Source of the DNA: Hirsutella rhossiliensis | Lineage: Eukaryota; Ascomycota; Sordariomycetes; Hypocreales; Ophiocordycipitaceae | Direction of reading: 5' to 3' | Length of the DNA: 64,000 bases | Assembly (NCBI RefSeq): GCF_020360975.1 | Contig: NW_025408677.1 | Span: 620,001-684,000 of the forward strand | Shown: positions 44,801-57,562 of the stretch, one piece after another | Position numbering within the stretch: position 1 is the stretch's first letter | How the letters are laid out: each line of letters opens with the position of its first letter | Position numbers and translations under genes: made by a program | The notes under the pieces: model-generated | The model's input: only the letters and a program-made list of their open reading frames with translations | Told to the model about the DNA's origin: nothing | Databases searched by the model: none

Positions 44801-47079
44801 CGTAACTTTATAGTATTAGTAAATAGGATCGACGTATAGATATAGAAGCTAAAGATTTCTTAGTTAAAGATATATAAACTATTATAGGGGTAGCCGGTAG
44901 GCGTTAGCGAAGCAATAATAGACTATAGCCTAGAAGTAGAGGTAGGCGTATAATCCCGCCCGACGATATATATAATAAAATAGCTAAAGCTACGTATTAA
45001 GGGGAGGTAATTACTACCCCCTTTATCCCGGTTTCTATATCTCCTATTTTCTTATAACTCTCTAAAAGCTAATAAGTCCCTCCTTACCGCTATATCGACT
45101 AAATCTACCTTAATAATATATAGGAATATAAGTTCTACTAAATCGATTGCCTATAGATAAACTAGTTATCTTTATACTCTCGATATACTTCTTTATCTTA
45201 CCTCGCCTATATTAGAATTCTAGGATACTAAAGGTTAATTTAACGGTATAAACTATTAAGATAAATATATATACGACGAGATTATAGGGTTATCTATATA
45301 AAAGATATAACCTATATTTATACTTAGCGATCTTAAAGAGAGTGATTATTCTTCCTCTTACGGCGATAATAAGGAGAATCGTCTTCCTACTAAGCTTATT
45401 TTTCGAGTTACTATATCCGATACTTATTATTGAGTAGAGGCCGGCGGTACCGTTAATAACGGATAAGATAAATAGGTTAAGATAGAATTTAACCTCCCTC
45501 TTTATAAGCCTATTAGAATTACTATTAGCCTTTCCTAGTCTTCTCTTTCGGGCTTATTACGATATATTAAGCAATATAAGCGGAGAGACTATAACGTGAT
45601 ATCTAGAAGTATAGATATAGAATATCGAGCGCCTAAACGAAGATAGTAAAGCTATAGGTAAGGGTATAAGCGATAGCGGATTTATAAATCTTAGAGGAGT
45701 AAGCGACTAGCCGTAGAGGAGTATTAAATTCTTATGTTTTTACCGGCCCTTAGAATAGTAGTAGCCCTTAGATATACCCTCTAAGAAACGTTGGTTCTAT
45801 AAGCTAGCATTCGTATCCTTACTCGCCTTTATACGAGACTTATCGGGGAATAGTACTCTCTACTATAAGCGTAATAAGTAATTGCCGCTGCCTTTCCCTA
45901 GGTTAGGGTGTTATACGCTAGAATAGGCGTTACTTTATACTCGGCTCGCCGCTTTTACTACTATTAGAACTATAGTCGTTCGCGGCGAGCTCGTCGCCCC
46001 CTAGAGTTTAAAATCTAATTAATACTTTATTTACGGAGGTATATTAATTATATCTAGACGTTTAGATACTATATAAAACGTAAATATTAGGGCGAGATAA
46101 GCCGGTTAACCTTAGCGAACCCTTCTATAAGTCCGATAAAGTCCTTCTTTAGGATATATCTTTTAGACGGCTAGTAGAAATTTACGTAAACTAACGTAGG
46201 TATTTTAGTTAAAGAGAGTATAACTAAACTAAAGATTATATATATAAGATTATTTACGCGGAAAGTATAGCTTCCCTAAATACGTTAAAAGGCACCTTTA
46301 CGTCGCGCTTCTAACTTAAAAGGTTTACTTAGAGCATTTACACGACCTAAATACGGTATCTACGTATAGTCTAAACTTAGGATGCTTAAATTAAAGGAAG
46401 TAGCCGTAGGTAGAGAGCGGATAGTAATATAATTACTATCTATTTAATTTAGTGCCCTTAGGATAATACTAGGTGCTCCGTCGACCGTTTAGTACTAGGG
46501 TTTATTACTATAGATAGTTATATCTCTCTATCTACCTATTTCCTCTAGTACTCTCTAATAATACTATCTAGAGGTATTACTAGTATAACTAAAATCGCTA
46601 GATAAAGTCTATACTAACCTCTAAACTATTATTTTACCTAACTAGTTATAGAATATACTAGGAGCATAGATAATGCTAGGAAAACCAAGCCGCTTACTAC
46701 TATAAGCTACGGTATCCCTTAGTTTAACGTCGGCTGCTCTAGCGTAGGCTAGTTAGAGCGCCGGTTAAAACGACGGAAATACTATATCTTCCTCTATATC
46801 GCTATAACTATAATAACGGTAGTTAAGTAAGATACTATTAAAGCAGCCTACTAGTATTCGATATTAGGTTGCCTAAATTACTAGACTATTACCTTAATAA
46901 AGAGAAGGTAAAAAGCTAATACTAGTCTAAAAATAATAAGTCTCGCTTAATTAACGGCGTGAAAAAAATAGGCGTTAATTAAGGGATCGACGACTTAAAT
47001 AAGCTATAAACCATAAGTATATTAAGGAAAAAACTAGGCCTAGACTAAATAAGGAGTACCTCGATAATATCGACGTATA
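41827..47079. other. Unresolved, exhaustively RIPped sequence
   Basis: Over 5 kb with almost no CA or TG and dense stops. Some stretches keep a biased frame (for example minus strand near 42500-42250 with PGSLYY and RVDYEFVYLGAIVARNVV; plus strand near 45650-45900), suggesting former genes or elements. None can be assigned. No terminal repeats were found. Confidence 0.45.
42937..42949 (+). repeat. Poly-G run (13 G) after a run of 8 A
   Basis: A homopolymer of 13 G directly follows AAAAAAAA in RIPped DNA. The length may be affected by sequencing error. Confidence 0.7.
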
Positions 47080-47600
47080 GTATAGTAACCCCTTTCTAGG
47101 CTATAAAGAAGGGGTAGGCAAGGACCCTTAGTAGGAATATATTTCTCGTACTTCCGAATAAAGCGGCGAATATTATCCCGGTACCTAAGAAGAGATATAC
47201 TATAGGAATTAAAGCCTAAGTTCGCCTACGCGAAGCTTCTCGTAGCTTAACTCTAATTATCTAGTATAGGTAAGGCGCTAGAAAGATCGTAGTTACGGTA
47301 AATATAAAACCGGCCTCGGTAACCTCCCTAGTAGTAATCTCGTCCTATATATCGAAATGCAGTAACCGTAAACGGTAGAAAGAGCGGAATTTAAACTTAG
47401 AGTAATAATAATATAAGCACTAGGCTTGCCCGGAATAGGACGTCCTTTATATAATATTAAGTTATAATAGCGAATATTCGTACTTAGAAAATAACGCTTA
47501 GATAAAGAGAGCCGTAGGACGTTATCTAGGCGCTTTATAAATAGGAAGATATCCTTAAAGTAAGGTAGTAATAAAGTGCTTTATATATTATAAGGTTATA
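47080..47600 (-). pseudogene. Unrecognised coding remnant, RIPped
   Basis: One minus-strand frame stays open for about 90 codons (about 47540-47270, including YFKDIFLFIKRLDNVLRLSL, YKGRPIPGKPSAYIITLS and TRLLLGRLPRPVLYLP) while the other frames carry many stops, and it continues with only TAG/TAA at likely Gln or Trp positions. This suggests a former gene. I do not recognise it. The stretch 47601-48420 shows nothing clear. Confidence 0.35.
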
Positions 47601-48424
47601 CTATTATTATCTTAAGAATAGGCTATACTTAATATAGTGATTTATATATATAAGGCGGGTAAGGCTTCCTCTATATTATAACGGCCTAGTTAGAGTAAGG
47701 GGGGTAGAACGGTATATCTTTAACTAGTTAATACGGTTAACCCCCGGTTACGAGGCTATTTAGTAGATCGGTATAACTAGTAGTATATATAACCTAGTCT
47801 TTATACTATAGCTTATATGCTCCTAAGTTCGCTTTAACTAAGTAAGTTAGAACGCTATAAGCCTATAGAAGATAAACGTAGCTATAATAATACTATAAGC
47901 TCTCTAAAGGAGATAAATTAAATATAATTAAAAGATATAAGTATAATGCCGTATTTAGTTCCTAGACTTAAGCTTATATTTTAGTCTTGCCTTAATTAGT
48001 TAGTCCTATACTGCGACTAAGACTCGCGGCCGCCGATATATATATAGCTTTTAGTATAAGTAATGCTCTTAAAATGCTCGGATAAGCTATAGATAGGAGG
48101 GTAAGGGTATATTTCCGTGGTAATAAGGCATAAAAACGCGTAAACATTAACTTAAGATTAGCTAATACGATATTCGTCGAGGTAGAATAGCGTAACTTTT
48201 AATATTCGCTTAGTATATCTCTCGTAAAGCCCCTTAGATACTTCTTAATAATTAATAGGTCACGCCCCTATATATACCTCCCCCTTAGCACTTAGATTAA
48301 TAGAGACTAAAAGTTAAGGATCTTTAGTTTTATATAGGTTTACTAGAAGTATATATATAGCTATCGACTACTAATAATTATAGAGAATAGAATAAGAGAT
48401 AGAAGTTAATATAACTAAAGGTAA

Positions 48425-48535
48425 AGTAGAAGTAGAGGTAGAGGTAGAAGTAGAAGTAGAAGTAGAAGTAAAAGTAGAAGTAGAAGTAGAAGTAGAAGTA
48501 GAAGTAAAAGTAGAAGTAAAAGTAGGAGTAGAGTA
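48425..48535 (+). repeat. (AGTAGA)n-type microsatellite
   Basis: About 110 bases of GAAGTA/AAAGTA/GAGGTA hexamer variants. Shorter runs of the same type occur at about 50340-50375 and 52138-52160. Confidence 0.9.
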
Positions 48536-48699
48536 GATTAATAGATAGTATATTACGCCTAGAGGAAAGTTCCTATATAGGGGCTATATAAAGCTACTAA
48601 CGGTTCGGTATACTAATATATAATACCCTAAGCCTATAGATTATTATATACTATACTAACCTCGCTACTATTTACTATATAATAGGCCTACTTAAAGGC

Positions 48700-50390
48700 T
48701 AATTTCTCTAAGTGCCTAGCGTCCTATCCTTAGTAGCTAAAGCGAGGTCTATTATTAAAATTAAAGCTATTCGTGCTAGTAATTATTAAAAGGTAGTTAG
48801 TACGCCGATCGCTATTAGTTCGCTAGGTATATATTCTCGTTTCTACGCGTTAAGCTATAGAATATAATTCCTTCTATACCTTATACTCTAGGTTTCGTGC
48901 TCGAGACTTTTAGTTAAACGATTTATGCGGTCCGCTATATAGCACGCACTTTAGTTCTATTTCCTTATACTCTATATAGTAACGTCCCGCTATCGCGTAT
49001 TTTCCGTAAGTTTATAGGTTCTTATATAAGTACGCCTTATAGCTAATCTCCTAGTAGTTATAGTACTAGATTAGTCCTATACGTTACTTAAAGACGTTAG
49101 TATAACCGATTCCCCTATAAGGTTAAAGTGCACGCTATCTAGGAGCCTCTTTATATCGCTTTCTTTAGTAACGTATAGTAAATTACTATTAAACTATATG
49201 TATTGCCTCTTTCTTTCTTACTAAACTAAGATTTCTTAGTATTATAACGTTCTTAGAGCTAAGCGCCTTAGCTACGCCTAGTAAAAGGTTTCCTTTCCGC
49301 CCTATATAGCCGTATAGTTAGCGTTATCGATTTTAATCGGGAAAAGCTAGTCTCTTATTACTATCCCTCCTATAGCTACTATCTTCTATACCGCTTCCTT
49401 AACCCGCTATAACTCGGCCTCGTCTCTATATAGGATCTTAATAAGCTCGGTATTTCGGGCATCCTTTATAACCGCTGCGTATCTTTAAGTTTCGTAACCC
49501 TCCTTAGCTCTAATATCGCTCTCGATTGCTTTTCGAATACCCTTAATTTTTACTTCGTTATATTTACTTCGTCGACTTATAACGTATTAATTTGCAATAA
49601 AAGCTATTACTAAAGGCTAATAGTACTAGATACGTTTATAATAGGCTACTCTAGCTTATTAGTTAACTTAAGGGCGATATCCGCGCGGCGTCCGCGTATA
49701 ATAACTAAGGACTGCTCTATATCGAGGAATACTAGAGTAGCTAAGGCCTTAAACTATCCTCGGACTTAACTAAGCTAATATTTTATACTACTTACGATCG
49801 CGTTAAGCTTATTATATATATGCTTTATTTTATCGCTTAGTTTCTTTTACGTGCCGGTCTAGTTCTTAAATAATATATTGCTAACTATTAATAACCTCGT
49901 TTTTCTCGTTAACCGCTTATATAAGCTATTTTAATCTCTTTATAAGTTTTATTTAGGAAGTCTAAGGCTATCTAGAGTATTATCCTACCTTCGTTAATAC
50001 TATTGCTACTACTACTTAGCCTCCGCCGCTCGTTCGTACTATTAGTCGTGGCCTAATCTAATTTATACGCGTTATAATTTTAGTGCTTTTCTTTATCTTC
50101 TCCGTTATATCTTTAAGTAATTATATAGTGTCTCGGATTTTACTGCTAGGCTTTACAACGCGACTTAACCTTTTTATAGTCGTTAAAGCGGGCGGCGGGC
50201 CCTGCCCTACTATAATTACGGCCTTAGCCGACTCTTCTATAATAAAGCTCCTTAGTTTCTTAGTTGCTATTTCGCTCCGGTATCGGGATAGAATTATCCT
50301 TAGTAGTCGGTTTATCGAGCTTCTCTATCGCCTTATAAGTAGGAGTAGAAGTAAAAGTAGAAGTAGATTTAGATTTAAATAGTAAAATAA
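48700..50390 (-). pseudogene. Tad-like LINE ORF1, RIPped
   Basis: The minus-strand frame reads a low-complexity Thr/Ser N-terminus (about 50380-50330), then KAIESDIRAKEGYET, IKDARNTELIKILYRDEAEL and VKEAV...VIRDQLFPIKIDNANYTAI (about 49560-49330), the hallmark central region of Tad-type ORF1. Near 49060-48900 are remains of zinc knuckles, EISYKAYLYK and KCVLYSGPHKSFN, where several Cys codons became Tyr. Premature TAG/TAA are frequent. I could not find an ORF2 with RT downstream, so the copy is partial or unreadable. It is a different, older subfamily than the LINEs at 1-3365. Confidence 0.75.
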
Positions 50391-52689
50391 AGTAGGGTAA
50401 CTAGCGGGTTTAACCTTAGCTTAACCGAGGCTATTACCCCGCTTTAGGCAACTAACGTTATTCTATATACTAATAGCTCGAGGCCTAATCGTACGCGTAA
50501 AATCTTTATTCGCGTCGCGCTATTTAAATATTAGTATATAAATTCTTTAACCTTATATATTTATCGCTAACACTATATATCTATAATAGCTAGCATTTAA
50601 CGCGACTTTAGGCGGCTAAAGTTTACTTAGCGAGACGGCTATATCTATAGTAAAGCCTACTAGTAGGTTATAGAGAAGACTTATATAAAAACCGGTGCCG
50701 ATAATAAGCTTATCGCGAAATATAAAGAAATAGTAGAACTTCGCTTACTATAGTTATTAAATGCTCTACTAAATCCCTATAGATTAGAATACAATACGAT
50801 AAGCCCGTTTAGATAACTTATAAAGATAGTAGGATAGTTTCCCCCGAAGATAATATCGTAGTAGTTATAGTCGATATTCGCAAGCTATTAAGCTTATTAG
50901 GCGCTATATATATTCTCGAATAAATAACCGGAGAATACTTAGATATAGTTAGCTTAGAGTTTAAGGCGTATAACGTTATTATACCCTAGCGGTCGGGGTT
51001 AGAACTACTTAGCTTAGGGGAGTATTAAGTTACTCTTATACCTTAAGTCTCTCCCGACCCCTAGGTTCCTTAGTTAAATCCGTAATTTTTTTACGTTTCC
51101 TAATAAATTAGCCTATTAAGGTCGGGGAGCAATAAAATATAATAAATAGCTTGCGGCCCTATAGTAAAGGGACCGTAAGGTATATATCGTATATAGAGGC
51201 TAGACTAAAGGATAAAGCTTAGATAGTATCTATAGGCTTTAGTTTATAAACGAGATAGTATAAAAGCGCTATTGCCGGCTTAGTATTTAAACTTAATTAA
51301 GAAATAGGTAGGCTATACTAGAACTGCTCTCCTTATCCGGGGCGCTTAGTGCTTCTACGCTCGTATTCTCGTTTACTTCGCGGCTATCTTCGCTATCGTT
51401 ACTTATATCTTCTAGGTTAACTCCTCTCCTTTATAGGTTACTATTATATATTTTAATTATATAGGAAGGCATTAACTATTCCGACCTAGTATCGCCTATA
51501 ATTAGGTTATTATAGTATAGTATCGTTGCTATAGTAGGACGCCGTAATACTTATACGGCCGCTAGTTTAGCGGGTATATCTATCCTATATTGCCTTAATA
51601 TTATAGTAAAAGAGCCTAGAACTACTTAGATTAGTATTTTATAAAGATTTTGTTTAGAAGATCTTACTAGTATTATAGCGAGCCTCGATTTTATAAATCC
51701 TTTCCTAAAGCTTACTTAAAAGGAAGGCAAGAGCTTTAGGCTTCTAACTGCCGGTCTACTATATTTAAAGAGCTTTAATAAAATTATCGCGTTTTTTTAT
51801 TATCGCTATTCTCGTAATTAGAATCGCAAAAATGCATAAAAAGAAAACCTTATAGCTAAGAGAACTTAAAATAGATATTAGTAGGTTCTTCGCTACTATT
51901 CGTTTGCTCTTAGTCGCCCCTTAATGCCTAATAGCTTTAGGTTAGCGAAAGAGACCTAGCACTCTTTCGAGAGTATTAGCCTGCTTTTTACTAATACTAT
52001 AATAATAAATAAAATAAAGCCTTTTAGCTTCTATAGTCTCGATATATTAGCGTATAATAAAGTATATTTCGTTGCACCGTATAACGTACCGTATAACGTG
52101 CGACGTAAAGGTATAGAGAGAACGGAAGCAACGATAGAAGTAGAAGTAAAAGTAGAAGTAAGAAAATAGGAATAGAAATAGGGAAATTTATACTTATAGA
52201 CGATATAGCGTCCTTTAGCTTTCGTTGCAATAAAACGACTAGTATATAGCACCTGCACCTACTTATATAATATTATAAATATATATCTTAGGATTTATTT
52301 GCTTACCCTTATCGATGCTAGTACCGCTTTATAGAAGCCCTAACGTTAGTCCTAATTCGTTATTACGCTAATCCTTAATAGTATTAAAATAAGGGCTGTA
52401 TTTTCGACTTATAAAAGGAATTATCCGAGAAGACCCGATCCTACTACTAGCCCGGTATAGTACGTGCTACTCTATATCCTAGAATCTTAGCTAGAGGACA
52501 CGAAATTATAAGCGATCTACTATTAGCTAAACTACTAGATTATAGGTTTATCTATACGCTTTTAGGGAGTTTAACCTATACGGTAGGGATGGTTTATTAG
52601 CTCGTTGCCTAAATAACCCTACTATACCTTTATAGGTATTAGAGAGCTAGGTACTTCCCGCTTAGCTTCTTATTTACGTGCCATGGTTA
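50391..52689. other. Unresolved RIPped sequence
   Basis: A plus-strand stretch near 50820-51060 keeps a biased frame (ITYKDSRIVSPEDNIVVVIV, ELLSLGEY), suggesting a former coding region, but no family is recognisable. The remainder has dense stops. Confidence 0.4.
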
Positions 52690-53345
52690 CTTTTAAGTAC
52701 TAAGGCTAGACTATATACCTTCTTATAAAGCCTAAGTTGCTTACGAAGCCGTTCTTACTATCGTCCTAGAGCTCGAGCTTTAGAGTAGCTATAGTAGCTT
52801 TATAAATAAGCCGTCGTCGATATAGTACTTTAGAATTAGCTATGCGAAGTAGTAGCGGGCGATAAACAGCTATCGGGCGTTTACTTCGGAGGTAGCGAGG
52901 TTCCGCTAAGTCCTAAGATATATCTAATATATATTCGAGAGTGCCTCAAAGTAGTTGCTTACGCGATTAAACGGGGCGGAGGGAAACTTATTAGCGGGGT
53001 ATCTAGTACTTATTACTAACTCGTTTATATCGAACGTTAGGGGTCTCCCGATAACGGTCTAGTAGCCTAGATTATAGTCCTTAGAGATAGCTCTAATACG
53101 CGGGAACCGAAGCCAAGATAGCTAAAGTATATAGTTAGCGATTTAGTTATAGACGGTATCGAGCTTTGCCTTATTAATATTTAGGTCGAGGATTACCTCC
53201 TCTTAATCGTTCTTTGTCGGTTATTTTAGGAGCTCGTCTAGATCTATCCTATTTACGAATTCTATAATAATAAACGGCCCTAACTACCGCGGGCTCTCCC
53301 TAGCGAGACCCTAGGAGAGTACTCGAGGGAGAGGAATTATTAGAA
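52690..53345 (-). pseudogene. APH-family (aminoglycoside phosphotransferase-like) kinase gene, RIPped
   Basis: The minus strand preserves PLPRVLS-GLARESPR-LGPFIIIEFV and IDLDELLK (about 53340-53230), then LRFPRI, RPLTFDINELV (about 53030) and NYFEALSN...LRT-RNLATSEVNAR (about 52945-52865), ending near LILKYYIDDG (about 52820). This order is that of fungal APH-like phosphotransferase proteins, which are common host genes of unknown substrate. Stops replace Trp, Gln and Arg codons, as RIP produces. The catalytic HxD loop region is not readable. RIP acts on duplicated DNA, so this copy implies a duplicated or transposon-captured gene. It is dead as seen. Confidence 0.65.
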
Positions 53346-53488
53346 CGGTTAGAAGACCGTAATAGGGCTATCGAGCAATAATCACGATATTTATAATAGT
53401 AATTATAATAATAACCCTAAAAAACCGTATATTAACCCCCCTAAGGTCTAGAGGCGTAGGTCCTCTAGGCATATATAATAGAGGGTAC

Positions 53489-53940
53489 TGTCGGCGCTAT
53501 AAACCCCTAGGGGTCACCTATAATGCTGCTGCCTACCAGGGGTCACCTATAATACTGCTGCCTACTAGAGGCAGCCTATAACGCTGCTGCCTATCCCTTT
53601 AGTATTATGTCTACTTTAGGTAGCCTCGTTCTAATATACCCCTAACGATCCCGAGCGTTAGCGAGGGGTCGTTCTTAACGAGGTAATTATAATAAACGTT
53701 TAAACCGATCTGCCGCTAAATAGCCCGTTAATCCTTTTCTCGTTAATTCCTATAGTCCCTGTTAAAAACCCTATTAGCTAGGGGAAAGGGTGACTGCCGC
53801 TAGCCCTAACTAGCCGTTAATAGAAGGTGCATCTACTTTTAGGTAGTATAGCGGTTGTCCTTATTCCTCCCTTTTACCCCTATTTAAGTAGGGTCTCTGC
53901 TTGCTTTTAAATAAAATCATTAAGTTCGTTAGTTGTTATA
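53489..53940 (-). repeat. Probable 3' LTR of the minus-strand Copia (edges uncertain)
   Basis: The non-coding stretch after the Copia RNase H starts, on the plus strand, with TGTCGGCGCTATAAAC at 53489. No second copy is in the window, so neither edge is proven. It contains the 29-bp tandem repeat at 53508-53594. Confidence 0.45.
53508..53594 (+). repeat. 29-bp tandem repeat, three units
   Basis: Three adjacent units resembling GGGGTCACCTATAAT-CTGCTGCCTAC; the third is more diverged (AGAGGCAGCCTATAACGC). Confidence 0.85.
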
Positions 53941-53949
53941 GAGGGCGAT

Positions 53950-56900
53950 ACCCGGGCGGCAATTCGGTCACGGATATCTACGAGGCCTATCTAATCGATA
54001 AAGTCCCGAAAACGAGGTCCCTAGAGTGCCTTAGTAAGGCTATCGGCTATAATCTCGGCCGACTTAGTATAGGTTATATTAATAGTCCCTCGTTAGACCT
54101 CCTAACGTACCTAATAGTGCTATATATTAACGTAGCGTAGTTAGGTCCGAAGGTTCGTAATTTCGTCTATAACTAGCCGTATAGTCTGCTTATTATCGCA
54201 CTAGATCGTAATCCTAGCGTTATCTAGTCCGACCTCTAAGTCCGTTATTAGTCTTTTAATGTAGACTAATTCCTTCGATGCCTATAATAACGCTAGTAGC
54301 TTAGCCTCTGTCGTTGAAGTCGTAACTATAGCTTGCTTATTGGCCCTCTAGCCGACTAGTCCTCTAAACTGCTTTATAGTATACGCCTAAGAGCTTCGTC
54401 GGTTAAGGGAATTATCGGCAAAAGAGGCATCACTAGCTATTTCGAAGGTATCCGCACCCCCTAGTTGCAGGGCCCGGTCCCTTATACGAAGTAGGTAATA
54501 GAGGACCCGGTCTACGGCCTATTAGTGCTGTGGGCTGGGATTGGTATTAAAACGGGCCAGCCGTAACGTTGCAAAAGCGATATCCGGTCTCGTTATAACT
54601 GCTGCGTATAGCAGGGACCTAACTTTGCCCTGATAAATCCTAATCTCGATGTACGTAGCCGTTCCGTCGTAGGGTAACAGTTCTATAGTCCCTATCGGGG
54701 TCTCGCAGCGTGGCCTAGTCTCGGCTAACCTAGCGATCTTATTAATGTACGACGCCTATGATAGCTAAAGTAGGCGCTGTTTTCGGTCCCTAATTATCTC
54801 GATGCTAAGGAACCATTAGAGGTCGTTGCCTCCTATTAACTAGTACCGTTGCTAAAGTTATTATACGATCCCGTCTGCCTCCTCTTTATCCCTTCGTCTA
54901 TAGGCTATGACAATATCATCTACATAGAAGAAGATAATCACTCTGCCTCGTGTAAGATAGCAGGGCTCGTGAGGGACGTCTTAGAACCCCAACGCCCTTA
55001 GCGTTCCGGTTAGTTCTCGATGCCATAGCAGGGGGGACTTCCGCAACCCATATAACGCCTTATTGAGCCGTAGTACTATGCCCTGCCGTCGGTGGCCGGG
55101 TGGCATTTTCATATATACCACCTTATCGAGGGTAGCGTTCACGAAGGCGTTAACTGCGTTATACTATAGTAGTTCGAGGTCGAATCGGGCAGCGATGGTT
55201 ATAAGGGTCCTAAAGGACCTACCGGCTAGGGTAGCGGCGTAGGTGTTTTGCCCTGGCTGTCGCATCTGCTGATCCCCTCGTACTATAAGGCGTGCCTTGC
55301 ACTTTTAATACCTTCCGTGCTTATCGTACTTATAGACGTAGACCTAGCGGCAGTCTAGGATTCCTTTTACCTTCTTCCCGAGGCAGACTTCCGTCTAGGA
55401 TTTCATCTGCTCGTGACTCTCAAGGTGGACCTTTTCTGCCTCTGCAAACTGGTCTCCTAGCGGGTGGTCTATTAGTTTATTATGTCTCGTAGGAACAGGG
55501 GGAAGTTGACTGCGATATATCGACTTAGCCGACTATAGTAAGCGTTGAAGCTGCTCCTTGCCTAACGTAGATTTCTTAGGGGTATCCCTCTTTAGCGGAC
55601 TTAACGACTATAGCAGGCGTTAAAGCTTTGCTCGGTCTATCGGATTTTAACCTAGGGTTGTTAATACTGCGTTTCCTAACGGGCCTGCAGAAAAAGCAGC
55701 TTGCCAGATCCGATGTTCTTTTAGACCTGCAACCCTAACTTCTTCGTTAGGGTTACCGTTGGGCTTAACTGCTAGTACCCTAGGCTCCGGTTTTCTTATT
55801 AGGTTACTCCCTAGCATCTATATCGCGGCTGCTAGCAGGGCTGCTAGGGGGGTATCTAGAGGCGTTAGGTAGCTTGTACCGTCACCTCGACCAGATCCCC
55901 TGCCTGCTTATGCCTTGCTTGCCGGCATAGGTTTCTTACCACTACTAGTAGCAGCGCTACTACTAGTAGCAGTAGGGTAGCTATTGCCTCCCTCTTCCTC
56001 AATAGTCTTATTACTGCTATATAGGGCGTCCCCTTAGCTAGTAATATAGATCGTATCGAGGGTTTCTTCTTCTTTATCGTCGTTAACGTTATTATCTTCG
56101 TTAATAACGCTAGGCCCTTCCCCTTCGGCACCCCCCGGGCTAGGGAGGGATAACTGCTATAGGGTCTTAGCCAGTTTTTTAGCATCTACTTCTCGGGCTG
56201 CTAGTCTAATGCTCTCGTCGTCTCTAGAGAAGATTTCTGCTTCGTTAAAGATAACGTCCCTCGTAGAGATAACCTTATTAAGTACTAGTACCTAGATCCT
56301 ATATACGTTGGTACTTTGGTACCCTACGAGGAAGCCTATCTAAGCCTTTAAGTTAAGGCGCCGGAGTCTCTTTTCTTTTAGTTATGCCGTAGCCGTCATA
56401 GCAAAAGCCTTATAGCCGTAGGCACGGAGGTATTATTGATTCGGTCTTTCCCCGTAGAACCGTTCGTAAGGGGTTTTCTAGTTATTGGGGTACCTAGGCG
56501 TACGGTTATAGAGGTACGTTGCGGAGGCAATGATCTCTTTCTACATTAAGGCCGGGAGTCTCCCCCTCATTGTCCGTGCCTTCTCTTTAATAACAGCCGC
56601 TATACGTTCGGCAACGCCGTTTAGTGCCTATGTGTTAGGTGGCGAAGGCTCCGTCTTAACGATACGGGTCCTTAGGAAGTCCCGTAGGGTCCCTGCCCGT
56701 ACGACCTCTCCGTCACACTCGAGGACTTTAGGGACGCAATCGTGGTGCCGTTTAAGGTAGTCGAAGTAGTAACGTAGGTTCTTTCTTATTATCGGGGCCT
56801 TCTTATTAGGAAGGTAGTAGTCCCACGTATAGCTACTATATCGGTCCGTTACTAGCATCACTCGGCGACTTCCTTCGTTATCCTCTTTAAATTCATGGAA

Positions 56901-57562
56901 ATCAACTGCAAGGCGTTCCCCTAGCTTAACGTCCTTCGATCGAGGGGTCCGACGTATCTGCCGGGTCATTTTGCCTGTCCCGCATTCGTCACACTCTGTT
57001 GTGGTAAGACCTTTGATTCGTATACCTTCTGAGCTATTAACTAGGTGTTCTACAGCACGGGGGCCCGCGTGACCTAGCCGCAGGTGCCATAAGGCTGCCG
57101 TGGCTAGCTGTGGCCGTCTCTTAGTGTAACTGTTGAACTTATTGCGTCTAGCGTAGAAAGCCTGCCTCGTGATATCGTAGGGGATATCCTCTAGTAGGTA
57201 CTAGTTGCACCGGTCCGTGATAAAAGCAAGGATGCTATAGTCCCTTCTGCGGAGGCACCTTCGTTCGTTGGCTAGGTTATTGTCTAGCTAGAACCCTCGT
57301 TTTTCTAGGAGACGGTACGAGACCAGGTTGGCAACAAATCCCTCGCAATAGGCTACTTTGTGTAACCGTAGGGTCCGTTCTCTAGATGGTCCCGTGATGC
57401 AGATATCGACACTGCCGTACCCTTAGATAGGAACCTTCGTCGTACCGGCCTAAAGAAAGTCCCCTAGGCAGGCTATAGTAAAATTGAAGAAGCGGGAGAT
57501 TTAATTGAAGATATATAGCGTAGTCCCTATGTCTAGGAGTGCCGAATTAAGTAGTGGGTAGG
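53950..57562 (-). pseudogene. Copia pol (protease to RNase H), moderately RIPped, split by a Gypsy
   Basis: Reading from 57562 downwards: a protease remnant (LLDIGTT, probably from DTG), integrase zinc domain WHLRLGHAGPRAVEHL and ECDECGTGKMTRQIRR (about 57090-56940), catalytic parts AVDFHEF, LECDGE and NGVAERIAAVIKEKART (about 56900-56570), and FLVGYQSTNVYRIW (about 56310). The RT follows: KARLIVRGD, RSFRTLITIAARFDLE, NKALYGLRKSPLLWHREL and FFYVDDIVI (about 54920). RNase H has ASDASFADNS and TTSTTEAKLLAL (about 54430-54300), ending ADSLTKAL near 54020. Stops at Trp/Gln codons show RIP, but more CA/TG survive than in 25-53 kb. The gag lies beyond the Gypsy insertion at 63280-64000. Confidence 0.88.

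Noticed and set aside
43000..48690. ORF2 (RT) of the RIPped LINE downstream of its ORF1
   Set aside because: I looked for endonuclease, RT YADD-type and RNase H signatures on the minus strand and could not read any; the assignment would be a guess.
44000..52830. Apparent duplicate of about 60 bp near 44015-44075 and 52760-52830
   Set aside because: The similarity is short and imperfect, and RIP drives both toward the same composition; not enough for a claim.
53508..53594. CRISPR-like array
   Set aside because: The units are directly adjacent with no spacers, and the genome is fungal; this is a simple tandem repeat.
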